From positions 2,046,001 through 2,110,000 of the forward strand of contig OZ244870.1 of the NCBI GenBank assembly GCA_965221205.1: DNA of 64,000 bases, written 5' to 3'. This DNA is from CBDFMG01 sp965221205 [NCBI: bacterium]. Its GTDB lineage: Bacteria; SM23-31. Positions 57,462 to 64,000 of this stretch are shown one piece after another. The notes below the pieces were generated by a model. The model was not told where the DNA came from and made no database searches. It saw only the letters and a program-made list of their open reading frames with translations. The stretch's first letter is position 1; the number at the start of each line of letters is the position of its first letter. Position numbers and translations under genes: made by a program.

Positions 57462-58973
57462 ATGAAAACCGTTACAGTAAAAGAGACCGGTTCATTTAGA
57501 CGGAAATTCGGACTGTTTGCAGCCCCCATTATATTTGTTATACTGGTTGTTTTGCCCGCTCCATCAAGTATGCCATCGGAAGCATATTATACTGGAGTGG
57601 TTGCGTTTCTAATGGCTACTTTATGGCTGACCGAGGCAATTCCAATTTCTGCCACGGCATTAGTTCCGCTTGTCCTTTTCCCATTGTTAAGTATTCAGAG
57701 CATTACCACAACAGCATCTTCATACGGTGACAGCAATATTTATCTTTTCTTTGGAGGATTTCTACTTGCTGCAGCAATGGAAAAGTGCGGACTGCATCTG
57801 CGTATTGCTTATGCGATAATTTCATACATTGGAAAAAATTTGCGCTTGATTATTCTTGGATTTATGGTGGCGACCGCATTTCTTTCGATGTGGATATCAA
57901 ATACTGCGACTTCCCTCATGATGCTGCCTATTGGAATTGCGACAATCATTGCAGTTAATGCTTTGCCGGGTACAGATGATAACGATTTTCGGAATTTCGG
58001 CACTGCGCTCATGCTTGCGATTGCTTACAGTGCAAGTATTGGTGGTATGACAACATTGATAGGAACACCACCGAATATAATTTTTGCCGGTGCTGCAGTT
58101 TCACTTTTTCCAGATTTGCCGCAGATCAATTTCCTTGAGTGGCTACTTATGGCTTTACCCATATCAATTGTACTGCTTGCCTTTACGTGGATTTTGCTAA
58201 CACAGATAATCTTTAAAATACCAAAAGTCGATATGTCGTCTGCGCAGGAACTATTAGTGGAGAAAAGAGATGAACTCGGATCGATGCAAACAGACGAAAA
58301 GAAGGTGCTTGCAGTATTTCTTGTCACAGCAGCAGGATGGATTTTTCGAAAGGATATTATAATCGGATCAGTAACTGTTTCGGGTTGGTCGCACTTATTT
58401 GAACATCCTGAATATATCAATGACGCAACAGTTGCGATCGCGGCGGCACTTTTATTATTTATTATCCCCGTAGACCGAAAATTAAACGACTTTCTTTTAA
58501 CATGGAAGGAAGCACAGCAAATTCCCTGGGGCATACTCATACTATTCGGCGGTGGTATTGCATTGGCAAAAGGTTTTACCTCTTCTGGCCTTTCGGAATG
58601 GTTAGGAAGTAATCTTGCAGCGCTACAGGGAGTTCCGGTCTGGCTATTTGTACTGACGATTGCACTGCTCGTAACATTCTTAACAGAAATCACTTCAAAT
58701 ATTGCTACAGCATCACTTTTTATGCCGATTATGGGAGGTCTTGCTTCAGGTGTTGGACTTCATCCTTACCTGCTAATGATTCCTGCGACTTTGTCAGCTT
58801 CATGTGCATTTATGCTGCCGGTAGCAACACCGCCGAATGCTATTGTGTTCAGCTCGGGTAAAATCAATATGGTTGATATGGTAAAAGCCGGCATAACAAT
58901 TAACATTCTTGGAGCAATCGTTATCACCTTTACAATATTATTGGTTGCCGTACCGTTATTGGGCCTTTACTGA
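57462..58973 (+). CDS. SLC13/DASS-family sodium-coupled anion (dicarboxylate) symporter
   Basis: This 503-residue protein has about 12 hydrophobic segments. DASS signatures are LTEAIPISATALVPLVLFPL near the start, and two SNT-type sodium sites: SMWISNTATSLMMLPIGIAT (first repeat) and EITSNIATASLFMPIMGGLA (second). TTLIGTPPNIIFAG and PVATPPNAIVFSSG are the paired hairpin loops. Such carriers import succinate, malate, citrate or sulfate with sodium. Next to glycolate oxidation genes and with pckA in the window, organic acid uptake is likely. The 140 bases between the terminator and this gene are AT-rich and hold its presumed promoter. Confidence 0.9.
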   Translation: MKTVTVKETGSFRRKFGLFAAPIIFVILVVLPAPSSMPSEAYYTGVVAFLMATLWLTEAIPISATALVPLVLFPLLSIQSITTTASSYGDSNIYLFFGGFLLAAAMEKCGLHLRIAYAIISYIGKNLRLIILGFMVATAFLSMWISNTATSLMMLPIGIATIIAVNALPGTDDNDFRNFGTALMLAIAYSASIGGMTTLIGTPPNIIFAGAAVSLFPDLPQINFLEWLLMALPISIVLLAFTWILLTQIIFKIPKVDMSSAQELLVEKRDELGSMQTDEKKVLAVFLVTAAGWIFRKDIIIGSVTVSGWSHLFEHPEYINDATVAIAAALLLFIIPVDRKLNDFLLTWKEAQQIPWGILILFGGGIALAKGFTSSGLSEWLGSNLAALQGVPVWLFVLTIALLVTFLTEITSNIATASLFMPIMGGLASGVGLHPYLLMIPATLSASCAFMLPVATPPNAIVFSSGKINMVDMVKAGITINILGAIVITFTILLVAVPLLGLY

Positions 58974-59015
58974 AACCATGTGATATAGACACATTATTTA
59001 TTACCGGATACATGT

Positions 59016-60437
59016 ATGATTGAAACATATCCGTGGCTATCAGTTGTGCCGCCACTTCTGGCTATCGCTATTGCGCTCGTGACACGGCAGGTGTATTTTG
59101 CACTCATTTTCGGCATCTGGTCGGGAACCACAATCCTTGCCGAGGGAAATGTGCTGCGGGGAATAGCCGATGTTTTAACTGCCTGCGTTGATGTATTCAA
59201 GGACAGCAGTAATACCGAGGTAATAATGTTTTCCGCATTTATAGGAGCACTTCTGGCATTTTTACAGCGATCGGGAGGAGTGGAAGGTTTTGTCCGGTAT
59301 GTTTCCAAGAAAGGATTTCTATCTGACAGGAGAAAAGCACAGCTGTTTGCTGTGGGTGTCGGGACAGCCATTCCCATAGAGTCAAACATTAGCGTACTCA
59401 TTACTGGTACAGTAGCCCGGCCCATATTTGACCGGTTAAAGATATCCCGTGAGAAGCTTGCTTATCTTTGTGATTCGACGTCAGCACCAATATGTACCCT
59501 TATTCCCATTAACGCATGGGGGGCGTACGTTGCGGGATTGTTAACTCAGCAGCAAATTCAACACTCTTTTCAATCCTATATTTCGGCAATTCCGTATAAT
59601 TTTTATTCATTATTAGCATTTGGAATTGTAGTGTATACTGCGACAATGGGCAAAGACTATTTTATTATGAAGCATGCCGAGAACCGCGCTCTGAAATACG
59701 GAAAAGTTCTACGTGATGGTGCTACTCCGCTTGTGTCAACTGAAGTTCTTTCACTTCCAGTAAAAGAGGGTATTCAACCTTCCGCATCTAATATAGTTAT
59801 TCCGGTTTTGACTATGGTAATCATGATGATTGTGAGTCTTATTATTACCGGCGAGGGAGATATAACACAGGGGTCGGGATCAACATCGGTGCTTTGGGCA
59901 GTGAGTGCGGCAATAATGGTTGCTGCCGTAAAATATAGGCTGCAAAACATTATGAATAGTAACGAGCTTGTTCAGTTGTTTATTAAGGGTGTTGGAGGGT
60001 TAATGCCTATTGCCCTGTTAATGATGTTTGCTTTTGCAATCGGTAATCTTTGCAGAGACTTACAAACTGGAGAATTTGTAGCCAATACCGCAATGAATAT
60101 CATATCACCGCAATTTTTACCGGTCATCCTGTTTATCACTACGGGATTTATAGCTTTTTCTACCGGAACCTCATGGGGGACCTGGGCAATAATGTTTCCA
60201 ATCGGTATAGGTGTTGCACAAGGATTTCAGATAGACATAATCCCGGTTACCGGTGCACTTATAAGCGGAGGAGTGTTTGGAGACCACTGTTCACCAATAT
60301 CCGACACAACACTTATTTCATCGATGGCATCTGCTTCTGATCATATGGACCATGTCAATACACAATTGCCGTATGCGCTTATTGCAGGAATTTTTGCCGC
60401 ACTTCTATTTTTAATAACGGGGATTCTGGTCTATTAG
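59016..60437 (+). CDS. NhaC-family sodium/proton antiporter
   Basis: This 473-residue protein has about 11-12 spans and the NhaC family patterns: PLLAIAIALVTRQVYFALIF followed by GIWSG, VGTAIPIESNISVLITGTVA, YLCDSTSAPICTLIPINAWG, FSTGTSWGTWAIMFPIGIG and FGDHCSPISDTTLISS. NhaC proteins exchange sodium for protons. Some relatives exchange malate and lactate or arginine and ornithine. It starts 42 bases after the SLC13 gene, so sodium entering with the anion might be exported by this protein. No defect is visible. Confidence 0.9.
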   Translation: MIETYPWLSVVPPLLAIAIALVTRQVYFALIFGIWSGTTILAEGNVLRGIADVLTACVDVFKDSSNTEVIMFSAFIGALLAFLQRSGGVEGFVRYVSKKGFLSDRRKAQLFAVGVGTAIPIESNISVLITGTVARPIFDRLKISREKLAYLCDSTSAPICTLIPINAWGAYVAGLLTQQQIQHSFQSYISAIPYNFYSLLAFGIVVYTATMGKDYFIMKHAENRALKYGKVLRDGATPLVSTEVLSLPVKEGIQPSASNIVIPVLTMVIMMIVSLIITGEGDITQGSGSTSVLWAVSAAIMVAAVKYRLQNIMNSNELVQLFIKGVGGLMPIALLMMFAFAIGNLCRDLQTGEFVANTAMNIISPQFLPVILFITTGFIAFSTGTSWGTWAIMFPIGIGVAQGFQIDIIPVTGALISGGVFGDHCSPISDTTLISSMASASDHMDHVNTQLPYALIAGIFAALLFLITGILVY

Positions 60438-60535
60438 CACGTAATAGTCCACATCGATTATTCAAAATGAAAAATATGAAAGAATTTTTCAGGGTAAGGA
60501 TTTTCAGTAGGATAGACTTTTAAACGCACTCAAAA

Positions 60536-61086
60536 TTATATCGTGAATCCAATTTCATTGAGGTTAACCAAAAACTCTCCAGAATTCTCTTCGTCGTAAA
60601 TGTTTGTTTTCTCCATATTGTGTGCTAATTGAAGATCAATTGAATAAATAGATCATATAAATACGTAATAATATTCTGCAAAGATTCAGGTATGTTCGCT
60701 TCCCTTGGAATATAAACGCCAACAACATCGGTTTATCCTTCGTATGTATAGACCATTCTATGATAATCTCCATCAGTAATATTTTTAGCAGAGTATTCCT
60801 GATCATACTGAGAAAAATTGCTGAACAATTGAGTGCGGGAATCCTGTTCATTAATGCTTAAAATAGCCTGTGAACTTTCTCTAATATCATTCGTACTGTG
60901 TGAAATTATTGATGTTTCAACTGTTCCGTCACTAAATATATCAAGCTGCATTGTGTCTTCCCACCCTCCGCGTATTCTATAATGGATTTCCATTTTCGAG
61001 AATTCAGGCGAAGTTCCAGGTTCAGTAGAGTGGTTGCAATTGAATAAAATTAGAAATAGTACACCCAATTGAAATGTATTAGACAT
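60536..61086 (-). pseudogene. small lipoprotein of unknown function, disrupted
   Basis: The minus-strand start at 61086 has an AAGGGGGG ribosome site directly upstream and opens MSNTFQLGVLFLILFNCNHS, a lipoprotein signal with cysteine at residue 17. The mature part (EIHYRIRGGWEDTMQLDIFS, then NDIRESSQAILSINEQDSRT) matches no family I recognise. TAA at 60733-60735 interrupts the frame after MVYTYEG. The text continues with TDVVGVYIPREANIPESLQN, then a frame change near 60640 leads to QLAHNMEKTNIYDEENSGEF and an end at 60536. The continuation suggests an original protein of about 180 residues. Confidence 0.55.
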
Positions 61087-61215
61087 TCCCCCCTTAATGC
61101 TTATTAATAACTCTTGCATTTCTCCTGCCAAATGACTGCCTATTTGAAGTTGTAAAGCGGTGAACTAATTATCAGTAAACGATTATTCATTTCTGTATAC
61201 CAAACATATTATCGA

Positions 61216-61953
61216 TTATTCTTGAAAAAATGGAGTATCCCACTGGATGCCCGCACTGAAAGAGTACCCGCTTAAATTGAAATTGAATTTATTTCTACCT
61301 GTCCCTGAAATTATGGTTACAGGATCTATATTTCTATAGTGTGTCTGTACCAGGAAAGATACCTTGCCTGAAATTTTCGTTAACAATCAGACTTTTGTAT
61401 ATATACCATAAACATTATCACTGTGCAGGGCTATAGTATTGTCGAACCATGGTGGATCTCCATCATGTACGAAATGAATATTTTCAGATATTCTGCTCAC
61501 AATATAGGTCATGCCAATTCCAACTATTGGGGTAAATCGTTTCAAAATTGATGATGTTCTGTATTCATAACCGAGGGATATGGGCACATTCCATACGCTA
61601 TCAGCAAGCCTCCCACGGATTACATGGACCAATGACACAGACAATACGCTACGCTCAAAGCGTTCCATAGAAGATTTTGTGAAGTGTATGCAGACTCTAA
61701 AGAGAGATAGTGGTTTTGCGTGAAAGTGTATACTGCCTCAAAACCATAGAGAGCGTTTGCTCTTTGCTTTTTATAGGTTTCTAACCTCAGTCCATTAAAA
61801 ATATTAGGTTGACTTAATCCATACGGAAAGTAAAGACACTCCTGATGTTAATCGAAGGGAGAATCGTGATGTTTGGGCGTAGAGCGAGGAAGCGAGAAAA
61901 ATACTTAACAGAATGATGAAACACATTGAAATTCGAATTGACCTTACGGACAT
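61216..61953 (-). pseudogene. outer-membrane beta-barrel-like protein, frameshifted
   Basis: The minus-strand ATG at 61953 (AGGGGG upstream) starts a signal peptide SMCFIILLSIFLASSLYAQ. The mature part, joined over at least three frame changes (about 61850, 61680, 61390), shows alternating hydrophobic strands ending in aromatic residues: LYFPYGLSQPNIFNGLRLET, YGFEAVYTFTQNHYLSLESA, SLGYEYRTSSILKRFTPIVG and NKFNFNLSGYSFSAGIQWDT. It ends at 61216. The length of about 245 residues and the pattern fit an eight-to-ten-stranded barrel. No specific family is recognised. Confidence 0.6.
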
Positions 61954-62398
61954 GCTGACCCCCTGTTACACCTATCCAATAATAGAGTAACAATTATATA
62001 GTAGCAAAAACTGTACCGGGAACAGACAGGGTAGTCCAAATCAGAGTAGTCCAAATTTTGTAAATTATTAAAAAATAATAGCTTACAATTTTTCAATATG
62101 TATCATTATGAAAAATAGTGCAATAATTTGCACTGCAAAAAGGTGTATGTGACTGTTTCTCAGAATTAATTCTGCTTTGGGTACCATATACTGCGAGTTT
62201 TATTCAGTATCAAGTCCCCACACATGATGTATATTTTACTGCACATATACAAAAGAGGCGGGATGAAGTTGAAGTGTTGTGAGATAAATGTCGGGAAGGT
62301 TTATACGAATTTTTAATAGTATTCCAAAAAATTCATGCTGAAAAAATCTATATTAAATCCAGAATAATTTAATTGAATTAATAATATTAGATTTTAGT
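61954..62398. other. 445-base intergenic region without recognisable gene
   Basis: This stretch between two leftward genes contains no convincing coding frame. A short direct repeat, GTAGTCCAAAT, occurs twice around 62,030-62,055. The right part is AT-rich. I see no clear terminator. Confidence 0.5.
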
Positions 62399-63340
62399 TT
62401 ATCACCGGTGACCATTCAAGTGATCGAATACTAAAGGAGTTATTTGTTATCTTGAATTGATTGGCCCCATCTGCATTCATTATATATATTCGATCGGTCC
62501 CCCATCTCGCCTTGAAATAAACGCAATCTTTGAACCGTCAGGTGACCAGGAAGGGCAAAAATCGCCTTCCGGATGGCGAGTTATATTGACAGGATCTGAA
62601 CCATCTATATTCATGAGGTATATTTCAGCATTACCATCTCTGGCAGAAGTAAACGCAATCTTTGAACCATCCGGTGACCAAGAAGGAAAAGCATCATAAT
62701 CCGGATGGTATGTTACGTTTATCTGGTTTGAACCATCTGAATTCATGGTATATATTTCATAATTATTATCTCTTCTGGACTCAAACACAATCTTTAAACC
62801 ATCCGGTGACCAGCCCGGAGTATCGTCTGTTGCATAATTATTTGTCAATTGTTTCAGACCATCGCCATTGACATGAAATATATATATATTTGATGAGGAA
62901 GTGAGCGCAATGCGAGTACCATCTGGTGACCAGGAAGGATCGTATCCTCCTATATTGATTTCTTTTTTCCTATCTGAACCATCAGCAGCCATTGATACAA
63001 TTCCGATATTCTCATCTTTATGGTTTAATAATGGACCTAAACCTGAAGATGATAATATTTGAACAGATTCAAAAATGATCCGTGAACCGTCTGGTGACCA
63101 TCTAGGAACCCATTCTACGTACTGTGCTGTATTTGAGATATTCAATAGGTTTGATCCATCCGGGGAGACGGTGTAAATATCATCAATCGGTGCACCGTTG
63201 GATCTGGAATCGAACACAATTTTTGTTTTTTCTAATAAAACAGGATCCAGATCGAGAGTTGGCCCTGTCGGAGATGAATCCGCACATTGTATGAAAAGAA
63301 ATGCAACAATTAAAAGACTATATTGTATGTTATAATTCAT
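62399..63340 (-). CDS. PD40/TolB-like beta-propeller lipoprotein with 3' frameshift
   Basis: The minus-strand start at 63340 gives MNYNIQYSLLIVAFLFIQC, a lipoprotein signal with cysteine at residue 19. Six or so PD40 repeats follow with the units RWSPDGSRIIFES, SWSPDGTRIALTS, GWSPDGLKIVFESRRDNN, SWSPDGSKIAFTSARDGNAE and SWSPDGSKIAFISRRDG. The main frame ends at 62480. In a shifted frame the next repeat goes on (RIYIMNADGANQFKITNNSF) and a final WSPVIN ends at 62399. So a frameshift near 62,485 removes about the last 30 residues. The protein may still fold. It resembles the TolB propeller but lacks the TolB N-terminal domain, so no Tol function is implied. Confidence 0.82.
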
Positions 63341-63500
63341 ATTTTTCACAAAATTCAGCTGTTTTTTAAGGGTAAAAAAGGATAACAAATTGCACAATTA
63401 TTCACATTATAAATCTTATAGTATTATAGTTAATAATTTGTTCCAAAATGTTAAGGGGAATAAAGCAATATTGTATCCCGCCTTTGCAAATGGAAAAATT

Positions 63501-63850
63501 CTACTTAATTAGCGCCATCCGTTTCGTTTCGACAAAATCTCCCGCTTCAAGTTTATAAATGTACGGCCCTGAGGCGAATTCTGCCGCATCCCACGTATTT
63601 GTGTGATGGGATTGAATATTCCATTAAAGTCTCAAAAATTATCCAGGTTTGCAATGTGGCAAAAACCCGATTGATATCACCGGATAATTCGACGTTTTTA
63701 TCTCCCGAAATACTGGACAGTTTATGTATTGTAGGAAATACTCACATTCCAGTTATTTCACCGGAGAAAATTCTCCGTCATAAATGTATTGAACCGTTAT
63801 GGCAAGATCAAAATAATAACCGGCCGATTGCGCATGGTCATAAATCTGTA
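63501..63850 (-). pseudogene. remnant of a secreted protein with FlgD-like/type IX C-terminal domain
   Basis: The minus strand ending at 63501 reads HTNTWDAAEFASGPYIYKLE followed by AGDFVETKRMALIK, a close match to FlgD Ig-like/type IX secretion C-terminal domains of the FCB group. Upstream pieces in changing frames read LSSISGDKNVELSGDINRVF and HWLQIYDHAQSAGYYFDLAI followed by TVQYIYDGEFSPVK, after which the insertion element begins. The pieces do not make a continuous protein, so this is a wreck of a surface or secreted protein. It supports the assignment of the organism to the FCB group. Confidence 0.6.
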
Positions 63851-64000
63851 GCCAATGATACAGGAATGTCTTTTGTTCCGGGGATTGTCTGTACCGTTTG
63901 CGTGATAATCGTTTTACAGGTAATGGATGTTCTTGTAAAGAGAGCCCGAAGCGGCTCAAGGACGATCTTGCTCTACTGCATTATGTTTCTTTGGAGATAC
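63850..64000 (+). mobile_element. start of second ISXO2-like (IS1595 family) element, cut by window end
   Basis: From about 63,850 the sequence closely matches 18,985-19,124 inside the flagellin gene, including GTCTGTACCGTTTGCGTGAT and the end TGCATTATGTTTCTTTGGAG. In one frame it reads DCLYRLRDNRFTGNGCSCKE and then DDLALLHYVSLEI, the zinc-ribbon start of an IS1595 transposase. The frame is open to the window end, so this copy may be better preserved than the first. The left border is uncertain. Confidence 0.7.

Overview
The window looks like chromosome from a Gram-negative bacterium of the FCB supergroup (Fibrobacterota-Chlorobiota-Bacteroidota and relatives such as Marinimicrobia or Calditrichota). 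This is inferred from an HU gene, a DUF2723 membrane protein, a DUF4837 lipoprotein, PD40/TolB-like lipoproteins, a type IX/FlgD-like C-terminal sorting domain remnant, outer-membrane proteins and a haem-export (Ccm) operon. Most of the DNA is moderately AT-rich. About 8.85-18.67 kb is visibly richer in G+C and appears to be foreign.

Layout. 0-8.8 kb: central carbon genes (enolase end, class I aldolase, phosphohexomutase, gpmI, pckA, all intact) interleaved with wrecked glycogen phosphorylase, phosphofructokinase and glycogen debranching genes. 8.8-18.7 kb: a GC-rich island with an IS1595 remnant, a broken branched-chain amino-acid binding protein and a broken DISARM-like defence module (TerB-UvrD helicase, DrmA, DrmB, NERD fragment). 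Its right edge cuts a flagellin gene, which is also split by an IS1595/ISXO2-type element. 20-27.6 kb: HU, methyltransferase, broken DUF2723 gene, flippase-like protein, DUF4837 lipoprotein, CcdA and a TlpA-like thioredoxin. 27.8-39.6 kb: an EamA transporter, a duplicated his-type promoter/leader/terminator, a decarboxylase wreck, an IS481 element, and then a complete-looking hisG-D-C-HAD-B-H-A-F-I operon under a seven-histidine leader peptide attenuator. 39.6-41.4 kb: broken PD40 lipoprotein and internally deleted rtcB. 41.7-48.3 kb: cytochrome c maturation operon (ccmE of the CxxxY type, ccmF, two uncharacterised proteins, ccmABCD). 48.6-57.3 kb: glycolate oxidase (glcDEF), DUF2203 and a periplasmic PaoABC-like aldehyde oxidoreductase. 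57.4-60.4 kb: SLC13 and NhaC carriers. 60.5-64 kb: decayed envelope genes and the start of a second copy of the ISXO2-like element.

How it fits together. CcdA, the TlpA-like protein and the Ccm operon together would reduce apocytochrome thiols and deliver haem. Glycolate and aldehyde oxidation, dicarboxylate uptake and PEP carboxykinase point to growth on small organic acids with gluconeogenesis, while the glycogen-linked and upper-glycolytic genes seen here are dead. Long operons (his, ccm, glc, pao) are free of frameshifts, whereas lesions cluster in particular genes. This argues that the many frameshifts, stops, 4-8 bp tandem duplications and internal deletions are real gene decay and not uniform sequencing error, although only read-level data could prove it.
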